A stretch of 11,250 bases of DNA from Vicinamibacteria bacterium (lineage in GTDB: Bacteria > Acidobacteriota > Vicinamibacteria > Vicinamibacterales > 2-12-FULL-66-21): contig JAICSD010000104.1 of NCBI GenBank assembly GCA_025937075.1, positions 1 through 11,250 of the forward strand, in the 5' to 3' direction. Below are positions 1 to 7,173 of this stretch, in pieces. The notes under the pieces are model-generated. The model was not told the DNA's origin, made no database searches, and worked only from the letters and a program-made list of their open reading frames with translations. Both the position numbers and the translations under genes were made by a program. How positions within the stretch are numbered: position 1 is the stretch's first letter; each line of letters opens with the position of its first letter.

Positions 1-254
1 AGGACGTCGACCGGACCAAGGACGGATGACGCGTGCTCGAACGCGTCTGCGACGGCAGCAGTGTCGACGATGTTCACGACCGCGGATTCCACCCGCGTAC
101 CCTCGGCGCGCAGCTCCGCCGCGAAGTCGTGGAGAGCGTCGCTCTTGTCGAAAACGGCGATAGCGGCGCCTTCGGCGGCAAAGTATCGGCACAGCTCTCG
201 CCCGATGCCGCCGGCGGCACCGGTGATCGCGACGACCGCGTTGGAGAACTCCAC
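1..254 (-). CDS. Short-chain dehydrogenase/reductase (SDR), N-terminal part
   Basis: An NAD(P)-dependent oxidoreductase of the classical SDR superfamily; its substrate cannot be told from this fragment. The visible 84 residues form the first half of a Rossmann fold. The cofactor loop TGAAGGIG (residues 11-18) is the SDR TGxxxGIG motif. Strand beta-2 ends in an acidic residue (AVFDKSD), which in this family usually favours NAD(H) over NADP(H). The reading breaks off after LGPVDVL, just where the family's NNAG motif is expected, so the catalytic Ser/Tyr/Lys lie outside the window. I chose the GTG at 254-252 because GAGGTG stands 5 bases upstream and the protein then begins a few residues before the first beta strand, as usual. 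The gene is divergent from the DinB-like gene. The long plus-strand frame over this region is its shadow. Confidence 0.9.
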   Translation of the reverse strand, partial: MEFSNAVVAITGAAGGIGRELCRYFAAEGAAIAVFDKSDALHDFAAELRAEGTRVESAVVNIVDTAAVADAFEHASSVLGPVDV

Positions 255-368
255 CCGTTCACCTCGTCAGGCACACACAGGATGCCGCGAACCGTGCCGG
301 CACCTCTGATGTCCTCGTCAGGCAGAGATCGCGCGATACGGCATCGCACCTGGCGTATGTTATCGCGT
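255..368. promoter_or_regulatory. Divergent intergenic region with direct repeat and palindrome
   Basis: This 114-base gap separates the divergent SDR and DinB-like genes and must carry both promoters unless one gene is transcribed from elsewhere. It holds a perfect 12-bp direct repeat, CCTCGTCAGGCA at 262-273 and 313-324 (51 bases apart). The first copy overlaps the SDR ribosome binding site. A perfect 10-bp palindrome GTGCCGGCAC (294-303) lies between the two copies. A TATGTT at 356-361 could be a -10 element for the plus strand, but no convincing -35 is visible. The repeat could be an operator; that is inference. Confidence 0.4.
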
Positions 369-845
369 ATGAGCGACGACATCGCTGTACGCGATCACCT
401 CGCGCGGTTGCTGGCGTGGGAAGACGCCCACGTCGGCTTCGACAAGGCCATTCGCGGCATTCCCGTCGAGTTGCGGGGAAAGAAGCCTGCGAAGCTGCCG
501 TACTCCGCGTGGCAGATCCTCGAGCACCTGCGAATCGCCCAGCACGACATCCTCGACTTCTGCGTGAATCCAGACTATCGGGAGATGAAGTGGCCCGACG
601 ACTACTGGCCCTCGTCGGCCGTGCCGCCGTCGACCAGGGCATGGACGGAATCGATCGATCAGTTCCGGCGCGACCGGAAGGCGCTGCAGGATCTTGCGGT
701 GGATTCACGGATCGATCTCACGGCGCGGATCCCCTATGGCAACGGGCAAACGTATCTGCGGCAGATCATCCTTGCTGCCGACCACAGCGCGTACCACGTC
801 GGCGAACTGGTGGTCCTGCGCCGCGCCCTTGGCGCGTGGCATTGA
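369..845 (+). CDS. DinB-family (YfiT-like) putative metal-dependent protein
   Basis: A 158-residue four-helix-bundle protein of the DinB/YfiT superfamily, whose bacillithiol- or mycothiol-transferase members use a three-His metal site. The ligands can be picked out: H53 in the LEHLRIAQHD helix (50-60) and the HxxxH pair H139/H143 in ADHSAYHVGEL. Aromatic and Trp-Pro positions (YWP, 79-81) also fit the family, as does the length. The substrate is unknown; thiol-S-transfer or detoxification would be inference. The frame is open back to base 33, but that part lies over the SDR gene and looks non-coding. An ATG at 357 (adding MLSR) and the ATG at 369 are both possible starts. Neither has a Shine-Dalgarno sequence, so a leaderless or very short-leader mRNA is possible. 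The stop is two bases before the octamer repeat array. Confidence 0.85.
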   Translation: MSDDIAVRDHLARLLAWEDAHVGFDKAIRGIPVELRGKKPAKLPYSAWQILEHLRIAQHDILDFCVNPDYREMKWPDDYWPSSAVPPSTRAWTESIDQFRRDRKALQDLAVDSRIDLTARIPYGNGQTYLRQIILAADHSAYHVGELVVLRRALGAWH

Positions 846-846
846 A

Positions 847-960
847 CAGGAGATCAGGAGATCAAGAGAAGGAACCACAGGAGACCAGGAGGCCAGGAGC
901 AATTCTTATTCTCCTGATCCCTTGATCTCCTGTTATGTCTCCTGATCTCCTGATCTCCTG
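847..960. repeat. Two-armed degenerate octamer array forming a 22-bp inverted repeat
   Basis: The left part is built of AGGAGATC-like octamers: exact copies at 848-855 and 856-863, degenerate copies at 879-886 (AGGAGACC), 887-894 (AGGAGGCC) and 895-902. The right part carries the same unit inverted, as CTCCTGAT at 911-918, 939-946 and 947-954 with variants between. Bases 847-868 are the reverse complement of 939-960 with one mismatch, so the outer arms can pair over 22 bp, and CAGGAG/CTCCTG at 894-899/911-916 can form an inner hairpin. It lies between convergent stop codons (845 and 933), where a bidirectional terminator is expected, but no clear U-tract follows. The right arm runs into the dehydrogenase gene and encodes its last residues. 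Confidence 0.75.
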
Positions 961-2021
961 TGATCCAACGCGGCGAGTACAGCCCGCGTCACGCTGTCGG
1001 TCGTGCCTTGGCCACCCAGATCGGGCGTCACGTCCCGATGTTCGGCGAGCACGTGCAGGACACTCCGTTCGACGAGCGTTGCGCACTCGCTCTCACCCAG
1101 AAATTCCAGCATCATCGCGCCGGCCAGCATCGCCGCCATCGGGTTGGCGACGCCGCGTCCGGCGATGTCTGGCGCCGAGCCGTGCACCGGTTCGAACATC
1201 GACGGAAACTCGCGCGTCGGGTTCAGGTTCGCGCTGGGCGCCAGGCCGAGGCTGCCGGTGATCGCCGCGCTCAAATCCGTCAGGATGTCGCCGAACAGGT
1301 TCGATGCAACGATGACGTCGAAGTCCTGCGGACGCCTGACGAGATCCATGCACGCCGCGTCGACGAGCAGCGATTCCGTCCGGATGTCGGAATACTCGCG
1401 CGCGACGTCGGCGAACACGCGATCCCAGAACGCCATGCTGAAGCCCTGCGCGTTGGACTTCGTGACCGACGTCAGCAGGCGCTTCCGTCCGCGCTTGCGC
1501 GCCAGATCGAACGCGAACCGGATCACGCGCTCGGTGCCATGCCGCGTGAAGACCGCGGACTGCACCGCCACTTCGTGCGACGCCGCATGCACGGCGCCGC
1601 CGATCTGCGCGTACTCCCCTTCGGTGTTCTCGCGCACGACGACGAAGTCGATCTCGCCCGGCAGGCGGCCCGTAAGCGGGCTGCGCACGCCGTCGTAGAG
1701 CACGGCCGGGCGCACGCACGCGTATTGGTCGAAGCCGCGGCGGATCGGCAGCAGCAACCCGTTCAGCGTCACGTTGTCCTGCACGCGCGGGTGGCCCACC
1801 GCGCCGAAGAAGATGGCGTCGAACGGACGAAGCACGTCGAGGGCGTCCGCCGGCATCATCCGCCCGTGCTCGAAGAAGTACGTCGAGCCCCACGGGAACG
1901 ATTCCCATTCGACTGCCACGCCGTAGCGCTCGGCCGCCGCGTCGAGCACGCGGATCGCTGCGGGCGTCACTTCCGTTCCAATCCCGTCACCCGGTATGGC
2001 AGCCATCCGATATCGCGTCAT
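933..2021 (-). CDS. Tartrate / D-malate dehydrogenase (isocitrate-isopropylmalate dehydrogenase family)
   Basis: A 362-residue NAD-dependent beta-decarboxylating dehydrogenase that should oxidise tartrate or D-malate (TtuC/DmlA type) in the cytoplasm. It contains IPGDGIG (9-15), WGSTYFFEHGRMMP (44-57), LLLPIRR (89-95), RENTEGEY (130-137), TKSN (187-190), NLFGDILTD (241-249) and HGSAPDIAG (280-288). Catalytic Tyr137 and Lys188, Mg-binding Asp221, Asp245 and Asp249, and substrate Arg94/95, Arg104 and Arg130 are present. GSAPDI fits NAD use. The WGS...GRMMP and LLLPIRRGFDQY patterns point to the tartrate/D-malate branch; 3-isopropylmalate dehydrogenase is the alternative. The start lies 4 bases after the transporter stop, with GGTGA as a weak ribosome site, so coupling is likely. 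The last seven residues (RSGDQET region) are encoded by the octamer array, which suggests the array moved or grew into the gene end. Confidence 0.88.
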   Translation of the reverse strand: MTRYRMAAIPGDGIGTEVTPAAIRVLDAAAERYGVAVEWESFPWGSTYFFEHGRMMPADALDVLRPFDAIFFGAVGHPRVQDNVTLNGLLLPIRRGFDQYACVRPAVLYDGVRSPLTGRLPGEIDFVVVRENTEGEYAQIGGAVHAASHEVAVQSAVFTRHGTERVIRFAFDLARKRGRKRLLTSVTKSNAQGFSMAFWDRVFADVAREYSDIRTESLLVDAACMDLVRRPQDFDVIVASNLFGDILTDLSAAITGSLGLAPSANLNPTREFPSMFEPVHGSAPDIAGRGVANPMAAMLAGAMMLEFLGESECATLVERSVLHVLAEHRDVTPDLGGQGTTDSVTRAVLAALDHRRSGDQET

Positions 2022-2025
2022 CGAT

Positions 2026-3429
2026 TCACCACAGTCCGATAATCTTCCACCACAAGAATCCGACAGGCAGCCACAGCGCCAGGTGCACCAGCGAGAGCAG
2101 GAATCCGATCCGCCACCACTGCACCTGGCTCAGATATCCCGCTCCAAACACAATGGGCGCCGGTCCGGTCCCGTAGTGTGTCGTTGCCGCGTTCAGCGAC
2201 GAGAACACGCCGAGCGCGATCGCGGCGACGAGCGGGGGGGCGCCCACGCCGATCGCAACCGCAAAGAAGGCGGGGAACATCGCGGTCACGTGCGCCACGA
2301 GGCTCGCGAAGGCGTAGTGCGCGTACATATAGAGGATGACCAGCGCGGCCAGCGCCCACCACCACGTCCAGCCGCTGACGTGCGCGGCCGCCTCGTGCGC
2401 GAAGGCGTTCGGGAACCCTGCCTTCTGAAACTGCTCCGCGAGCATGACGAGCCCGCCGAACCAGATGAGCGAATCCCACGCGCCCTTCTCCTCCAGCAGG
2501 TCCGCCCAGTCGAGCACGCGCGTGAGGAGCAGCAGGCTCAGACCGATGTATGCGACCGCCGTTGCCGACACGCCGTGCCACTCGCCGGAGAGCCACAGCA
2601 GCAGCACGACGACGAACACGCCGAGCATCGTCCGCTCGCGCCGCGTGATTGGTCCCATCTCGGCGAGGCGCTCGGACGCCATCGCGCGCGCGGTGTGCGT
2701 ATCGCGCTGCTCCGGCGGGCACAGGCGATACACGAGATACGGCACGACGAGGAGCGCGACGATCCCGGGGACCGACGCGGCAACGGCCCAGAGCATCCAC
2801 GTCAGCGCCACGCCCGCGCCCTGCCGCGCGAACTCGGCGACGAGCGGGTTGGGCGCGGTTGCCGTGAGAAACATCGCAGAGACGACGAGATCGCCCTGGT
2901 AGAGCGTCTGCATGAGGAACGCGCCGATTCGTCCGCGCGTTGGCCCGGGTTCCGATCCAAAGGCGCGCGCCACGTTGAGCGTGATGGGAAACAGAATGCC
3001 GCCCGCGCGCGCCGTATTCGACGGGGTCATCGGCGCCATCACCAGATCCGCCAGCACGATGGCGTAGCCAAGCCGCAGAGCGCTTCCCCCGACGCGCTGG
3101 ATGATCGTGTACGCGATCCGTTCGCCGAGCCGCGTCTTCACGAATGCGCGCGAGAAAAGGAATGCCGCGACGATCAGCCAGACGGTGACGTTGCCGTAAC
3201 CGGAGAGCGCTTCCTGGATCGTGAACAGGCGCAGCAGCGTCCCCGTCGTCGCCGCCATGACCATTATGGATCCCGCAGGCATCGGCCGCGTGATGAGGGC
3301 GCAGACCGTGGCGGCATAGAGGCACAGCAGGCCCCAGGCCTTGACGCCGAAGCCGGCGTGGGGCAGCAGCCAGATCAGGACGGCCGTGGCGAGCGGGACG
3401 ATCGCACGCCAGGCATCCCCACCCCTCAC
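2026..3429 (-). CDS. DASS (SLC13-type) dicarboxylate transporter, CitT/TtdT-like
   Basis: A 467-residue inner-membrane carrier with about 12 hydrophobic segments, in the divalent anion:sodium symporter family. It most resembles the bacterial CitT/TtdT/2-oxoglutarate-malate exchangers. The first substrate-site hairpin is seen as MAPMTPSNTARAGG (131-144, SNT at 137-139). The second is NAATTHYGTGPAPI (413-426), a form in which SNT is replaced, as in E. coli TtdT/CitT. The segment WLIVAAFLFSRAFVKTRLG (84-102) also matches that group. The likely substrate is tartrate, malate or a similar dicarboxylate, supported by the dehydrogenase 4 bases downstream; whether it is an antiporter or Na+ symporter is not visible. 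The start is a GTG (3429-3427) that shares GTGA with the stop of the upstream esterase remnant, a clear coupling arrangement with no separate strong ribosome site. Confidence 0.9.
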   Translation of the reverse strand: MRGGDAWRAIVPLATAVLIWLLPHAGFGVKAWGLLCLYAATVCALITRPMPAGSIMVMAATTGTLLRLFTIQEALSGYGNVTVWLIVAAFLFSRAFVKTRLGERIAYTIIQRVGGSALRLGYAIVLADLVMAPMTPSNTARAGGILFPITLNVARAFGSEPGPTRGRIGAFLMQTLYQGDLVVSAMFLTATAPNPLVAEFARQGAGVALTWMLWAVAASVPGIVALLVVPYLVYRLCPPEQRDTHTARAMASERLAEMGPITRRERTMLGVFVVVLLLWLSGEWHGVSATAVAYIGLSLLLLTRVLDWADLLEEKGAWDSLIWFGGLVMLAEQFQKAGFPNAFAHEAAAHVSGWTWWWALAALVILYMYAHYAFASLVAHVTAMFPAFFAVAIGVGAPPLVAAIALGVFSSLNAATTHYGTGPAPIVFGAGYLSQVQWWRIGFLLSLVHLALWLPVGFLWWKIIGLW

Positions 3430-3806
3430 ATGAACCGCTGCAGGAACGCGAAGATCTGCTGGCGCCCCTCAGGTGTCTCCTGGTGCGCGACGTCGTAACG
3501 CAGGAGCGTCCACCGTTCCGGGTACGCCGGCACGAGCTCGATCCCGTTGAGATCGAGGTCCCACGTCTCCAGCATGTAGCCGTCGCGCTCTTCCTGGCGG
3601 CGCTTGGCCGCCGTCGTACGGCGCGTACGCGACGGGAGATCGCCGAGCAGCGTATACAGCTCCGCGCGACGGCTCCGGGGCGGCGCTGTCGCGCGGTTCT
3701 GGGGCGGCCCTTTCAGGGCCGCCTTCTCTTCTTGATTCGACACGGGTGACAAACGTGCGAGCGGAACGAGTCCGCCCAGCTTGAGGATGTCGCGTCGGCG
3801 AGGCAC
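3426..3806 (-). pseudogene. Tat-type acetylesterase remnant with catalytic core deleted in frame
   Basis: An open frame of 126 codons that reads as the two ends of a much longer protein (about 350-400 residues in the family, from memory). Residues 1-22 are a twin-arginine-like leader (PRRRDILKLGG). Residues 48-95 (RAELYTLLGDLP ... LDLNGIELVPAY) are the typical N-terminal part of secreted acetyl-xylan-esterase/dienelactone-hydrolase-like enzymes. Residues 96-126 (PERWTLLRYDVAHQETPEG...) are the family's extreme C-terminus with the catalytic His. Everything between is absent, including the GxSxG nucleophile elbow and the acid residue, so no hydrolase activity is expected. The join falls near 3521/3522 and keeps the frame. 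The GTG start at 3806-3804 overlaps the TAG of the DUF1579 gene by one base, and the stop overlaps the transporter start by four. It may survive as a coupling spacer for the transporter; a misassembly is the alternative. Confidence 0.8.
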
Positions 3807-4372
3807 TACTTGGCTTTCGTGCTCTTCGACTCCATCATCGGCTCCCACTTGCCGTCGGGTCCCTGAATTTCCATCGTGAAGCCGTACGACGTTGGCGAGA
3901 GCTCCTTGATGGTCACGCGCGACTTCACTTTCTGGCCGCCCATCATGCTCTCGTCGGCGAACGTCCACGTATCCCCCTGGACCGTCCCGTGCGGCACGGA
4001 CGTCATCGTCATCGGGGAGTTGTCCACGCCGTAGTAGGTGTAGACTTTCTCCTCGGGACTGTAGCTGAGGATGCCGATGCTCTTGCTCGGTCCCATCGGC
4101 GACTTGCCTTCGGAACGACAGACGACGGAGAACCCGCCGTCGAACCACTGACAGTCGTCGGTAGCCGTGACCTTTCCGCCGGGTCCCATCGGGCCTGGTT
4201 TCATCTCGCCTTCGGACGTCCACTTGCCCACGAAGAATCCCAACTTCTCGTGCTCGGGGCCCGGCTTGGGCGCCTCTCGAGGAGCAGGCGCCGTCTGCAT
4301 GGCCGTCGCGACCTGAAGTCCGCCGGCCGAACCGAGAACACACACCGCAGCGACTACGAGGGTTCTCTTCAT
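3806..4372 (-). CDS. DUF1579-family exported protein
   Basis: A 188-residue protein with an N-terminal signal peptide (KR followed by a hydrophobic stretch to about residue 25, likely cut after VATA or nearby). It then has a Pro-rich linker and a beta-rich DUF1579-like domain. The hallmark start of that domain is visible as HEKLGFFVGKWTSEGEM, followed by the CQWFDGGFSVVCRSEG strand pair and YSPEEKVYTYYGVDNS. This family resembles small lipocalin-like barrels and has no settled function. The ATG at 4372-4370 has an excellent AGGAGG 6 bases upstream, stronger than those of the genes after it, so ribosomes probably enter the coupled four-gene stretch here. It lies 47 bases after the permease stop with no terminator between, so it may share the permease transcript or have its own promoter inside the permease gene. 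Confidence 0.85.
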   Translation of the reverse strand: MKRTLVVAAVCVLGSAGGLQVATAMQTAPAPREAPKPGPEHEKLGFFVGKWTSEGEMKPGPMGPGGKVTATDDCQWFDGGFSVVCRSEGKSPMGPSKSIGILSYSPEEKVYTYYGVDNSPMTMTSVPHGTVQGDTWTFADESMMGGQKVKSRVTIKELSPTSYGFTMEIQGPDGKWEPMMESKSTKAK

Positions 4373-4419
4373 GATCTTCCTCCTGTCTGCCGGTGCGGGA
4401 ATACTACCAGAACGCCGGC

Positions 4420-6963
4420 CTACTCATATCTCAGCGCGATCATCGGATCGACGTGGGCCGCTCGGCGCGCCGGAAGGTAGCCAGCCAGCGCTGAAACGGC
4501 AATCATGATCACGATCGCCAGCGCCATGCTGAGGAGATCCGTCGAGGGCAGGCCGAACAGCAGCGCCTCGACGAGCCGGCTCGCGGCGGCGGCCATCACA
4601 ATCCCGATCACCACGCCGGCCACGACCAGCAGCATCGATTCGCGCATGACCATCTTCAGCACATCGTCGCGCTGGGCGCCCAGCGCCATGCGGATCCCGA
4701 TCTCGTTGGTGCGCCGGGCAACGTTGTAGGACATCAGGCCGAACAGACCGACCGACGCGATGAGAAGCGCAATCGCGCCGAACAGCGTGTACGCCTGCGC
4801 GAAAACCTTCTCCTGGGCGAACCGTCGTTCGATCTGCTCGAGCTGCGTCGAGACGTCGATGAGCGGCAGATTCGGATCGACCTCACGAATCGCCTCACGT
4901 ACCGCGCCGACGCTTCCGGACGGATTGCCTGCCGCCCGGACCTCGAAGACCGCATTTCCCAGCTGCGCCTGCCGATAGGGCACGTACATCGTGGGCGGCG
5001 CCGGTTCGCGAACGCTGTTGTACCGCACGTCACGGACGAGCCCGACAATCTCGAGCTCTCCTGCCGTCTCCAATGAAGACCCGAAGCGGCGTCCAAGCGG
5101 ATTCTCGCCGGGGAAGTATTTCCGCGCCGCCGCCTCATTGATCAGCACGACCTTCGCCGACGTGTTCGTGTCCTGTTCGGTGAACGCACGGCCGGCGAGG
5201 AGCGGGACTCCCATCACCTTGAAGAAGTCTGGTCCGACGACGAGGCGGTAGATCTCGACGTCGAGCCGTTCGCGCGTGGACGGATAGACGCGGCCCTGCA
5301 CGTAGATGTCGGTCGAGTTCACGCTGCCCGACAGCAGCGCGGGAAGCGACATCGTTACGCCCTTCACGCCAGGCACCGCGCCGATGCGATCGAACATCTG
5401 TTCGTAGAGCTGCAGCATCCGGGCGTCGTCGTATCGATTCAGTTGAGGGCTGACGCGGAACAGAATCAAATTCTGCGGATTGAAGCCGACGTCGACCTGC
5501 CGCAGGTTGTGCAGCGTGCGCAGGAACAGGCCTGCGCCGACGAGCAGAACCAGCGAGATCGCCACTTGCGCGACGAGGAGTGACTTGCCCAAGACGCTTC
5601 GCGTCGGAATCACGCTCCTGCCGCTCTCTTTCAGCGCGGCGTTCACGTCCATGCCCGACCCGCGCAGCGCTGGAGCGATGCCGAAGATCACGCCGGTGAG
5701 TACGGTCACTCCGAGGACGAACGCTAGAATCCGCCAGTCGAGGGCGGGCATCTGATTCGTTGCGCCCGGCAGCAGTTGCCGGCCCCAGTACGCGACAAGG
5801 ATTCCGAGCGCACCACCGACGAACGCGAGCAGGAGGCTTTCGGTGAGGAGCTGCCGCACCAGCCGCGCACGTGTGGCGCCGAGCGACAGCCGCACCGACA
5901 GCTCCTTCTGACGCGCTGTCGCTCGCGACAGCAGCAGGTTCGCCACATTGGCACAGACCAGGAGGAGCACCAGCGCGACGACCACGCTCAGAATCGCGAC
6001 CGAGCGCAGCTCGTTGGGATTGACGTCGTACACGCCACGGCTGCCGCTCTCGACGCCCAGACGAGGAACCTGCGAGCGGCTCTTGTTGTCGGCCGTTGAG
6101 CGTTCGCTCTCCGGGAGAGAGTTCAAATACGACTCCATTGCCGCGCGGGCGGTGTGCTGGAACACGCCTCCGAGATTCCCTTGTACCTGCGCGGCAGTCA
6201 CCCCGGGCTTCAGGCGTCCCATCACCTGCAGCCACCACGTCGTCGGCTGCGCGAGCCGTGGAGGGCCTTTCTGCGGGAACACTTCGAGCTGCGTATCCAG
6301 CGAGAGCGGAAACGAGATGTCGGGCGGCTCTGATACCGGCTGCTGCACACCCGTGAAATCCGGCGGCAGCACGCCGATGATGGTCACGGGGCGATTGTTG
6401 ACGTGGATGGTTTTTCCGAGGATTGACGGATCGATCCCGAACCGTGCATGCCAATAGGGCGAGCTGATGACGGCGACGGCCGGCGCCGACGCGCGGTCGT
6501 CGTCGGGCAGGATCGTCCGGCCGAGGCGCGCGGAGACGCCCAGAACGCGGTAATAGTTGCCCGATGAAATGAACGCTCTCGCAATTTCCGCATGACCGTC
6601 GACCACGACGTTCACGCGGCCGAGCGGCGCGCAGGCGAACAGATCGCTCATCGTACGGTTGTCGGCGACGAACTGCTGGAACATCGGGTACGAGAACGTG
6701 CTCCGGACGTTCTCGCCCCCCGGCCCGGTGTTCCGGAATCCATAATCGCTGGAGTCGGTCACCGCGTCGTTGCGTCCGATATATCTGAAGCGCACGAGCG
6801 TATCGGGATCCCTGACCGGCACCTTCATCAGGAGCAGACCGTTCATCATGCTGAACAGCGCGGTGTTGGCGCCGATGCCGAGCGCCAGCGAGAGGACGAT
6901 GACGGTGGTCCAGCCCTTGGCTGCCGCGAGCACACGGATGGCATGACGCAAGTCCTTCAGCAT
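4420..6963 (-). CDS. Duplicated MacB/FtsX-type ABC permease (ADOP class)
   Basis: An 847-residue inner-membrane protein made of two tandem MacB-like units. It has an N-terminal transmembrane helix (about 19-42), a first MacB periplasmic core (about 45-310), an FtsX domain with three helices (about 321-432), a further helix (460-480), a second periplasmic core (about 490-720) and a final FtsX domain (about 725-845). The FtsX signature appears twice: ELSVRLSLGATRARLVRQLL (354-373) and EIGIRMALGAQRDDVLKMV near the end. This matches the 'acidobacterial duplicated orphan permease' family, which occurs in many copies and usually without a neighbouring ATPase; none is present here. By analogy with MacB it may couple ATP hydrolysis outside the membrane to movement of lipids, peptides or drugs in the periplasm; the substrate is unknown. 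I chose the ATG at 6963-6961 because GGAGG stands just upstream; the frame is open 23 codons further but without family similarity. Confidence 0.93.
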   Translation of the reverse strand: MLKDLRHAIRVLAAAKGWTTVIVLSLALGIGANTALFSMMNGLLLMKVPVRDPDTLVRFRYIGRNDAVTDSSDYGFRNTGPGGENVRSTFSYPMFQQFVADNRTMSDLFACAPLGRVNVVVDGHAEIARAFISSGNYYRVLGVSARLGRTILPDDDRASAPAVAVISSPYWHARFGIDPSILGKTIHVNNRPVTIIGVLPPDFTGVQQPVSEPPDISFPLSLDTQLEVFPQKGPPRLAQPTTWWLQVMGRLKPGVTAAQVQGNLGGVFQHTARAAMESYLNSLPESERSTADNKSRSQVPRLGVESGSRGVYDVNPNELRSVAILSVVVALVLLLVCANVANLLLSRATARQKELSVRLSLGATRARLVRQLLTESLLLAFVGGALGILVAYWGRQLLPGATNQMPALDWRILAFVLGVTVLTGVIFGIAPALRGSGMDVNAALKESGRSVIPTRSVLGKSLLVAQVAISLVLLVGAGLFLRTLHNLRQVDVGFNPQNLILFRVSPQLNRYDDARMLQLYEQMFDRIGAVPGVKGVTMSLPALLSGSVNSTDIYVQGRVYPSTRERLDVEIYRLVVGPDFFKVMGVPLLAGRAFTEQDTNTSAKVVLINEAAARKYFPGENPLGRRFGSSLETAGELEIVGLVRDVRYNSVREPAPPTMYVPYRQAQLGNAVFEVRAAGNPSGSVGAVREAIREVDPNLPLIDVSTQLEQIERRFAQEKVFAQAYTLFGAIALLIASVGLFGLMSYNVARRTNEIGIRMALGAQRDDVLKMVMRESMLLVVAGVVIGIVMAAAASRLVEALLFGLPSTDLLSMALAIVIMIAVSALAGYLPARRAAHVDPMIALRYE

Positions 6964-7173
6964 GAACGTCCTCCGTTGGTCACGAATGGCTCTTGCGTGC
7001 TTGTCGGCACGTATGCATGAATCAGAACACAACCGGCTGAAAAATGTTTCAGGGAGCGTGTCGATTCAGCCGGCCGCGGATCGACAATATTGCGATTCGT
7101 CGTGCTCAATCTCACAAGGCGCGCACGGCGCGCCGGGTGTGGGGCGGAGCCCACGTAATAGAGGAGCCTAGGA
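6964..7173. promoter_or_regulatory. Divergent regulatory region between permease operon and BNR gene
   Basis: This 210-base gap must hold the promoters of the minus-strand permease block and the plus-strand BNR/ubiquitin-like pair. A 9-bp perfect inverted repeat, CCGGCTGAA (7033-7041) and TTCAGCCGG (7065-7073), has a 23-base spacer. Its left half overlaps a second small dyad, TGAAA/TTTCA (7038-7042 and 7047-7051). The arrangement resembles an operator for a dimeric regulator, but no regulator gene is in the window. I cannot place -35/-10 boxes with confidence. Confidence 0.4.
7118..7154 (+). promoter_or_regulatory. Two consecutive stem-loops in the BNR gene leader
   Basis: A perfect 7-bp stem GGCGCGC/GCGCGCC (7118-7124 with 7128-7134, loop ACG) is followed by GTGGG/CCCAC (7139-7143 with 7150-7154). 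Neither is followed by a T-run, so they do not look like intrinsic terminators. They end 6 bases before the GAGGAG ribosome site (7161-7166) of the BNR gene and could stabilise the mRNA or modulate its translation, which is inference. Confidence 0.4.

Noticed and set aside
33..368. Upstream extension of the DinB-like reading frame
   Set aside because: It lies over the antisense of a convincing SDR gene, shows no family similarity, and DinB proteins begin close to the chosen Met.
847..960. CRISPR-like array between the convergent genes
   Set aside because: The unit is only 8 bases, contiguous and degenerate, with no spacers and no cas genes.
960..2042. 360-codon plus-strand open frame opposite the dehydrogenase
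   Set aside because: It is rich in Arg and His with no recognisable fold; the minus strand has all motifs of a beta-decarboxylating dehydrogenase.
1996..3498. 500-codon plus-strand open frame opposite the transporter
   Set aside because: Its product is an Arg/His/Glu-rich low-complexity chain with no domain, as expected from the antisense of GC-rich code, and the opposite strand clearly encodes a DASS transporter.
5135..6454. 439-codon minus-strand frame inside the permease gene
   Set aside because: It is a frame-shifted shadow of the permease, Arg/Pro-rich and without domains.
7118..7154. Intrinsic terminator or attenuator in the BNR leader
   Set aside because: Two good stems are present but no T-run follows and no leader peptide is evident, so only a leader structure is claimed.
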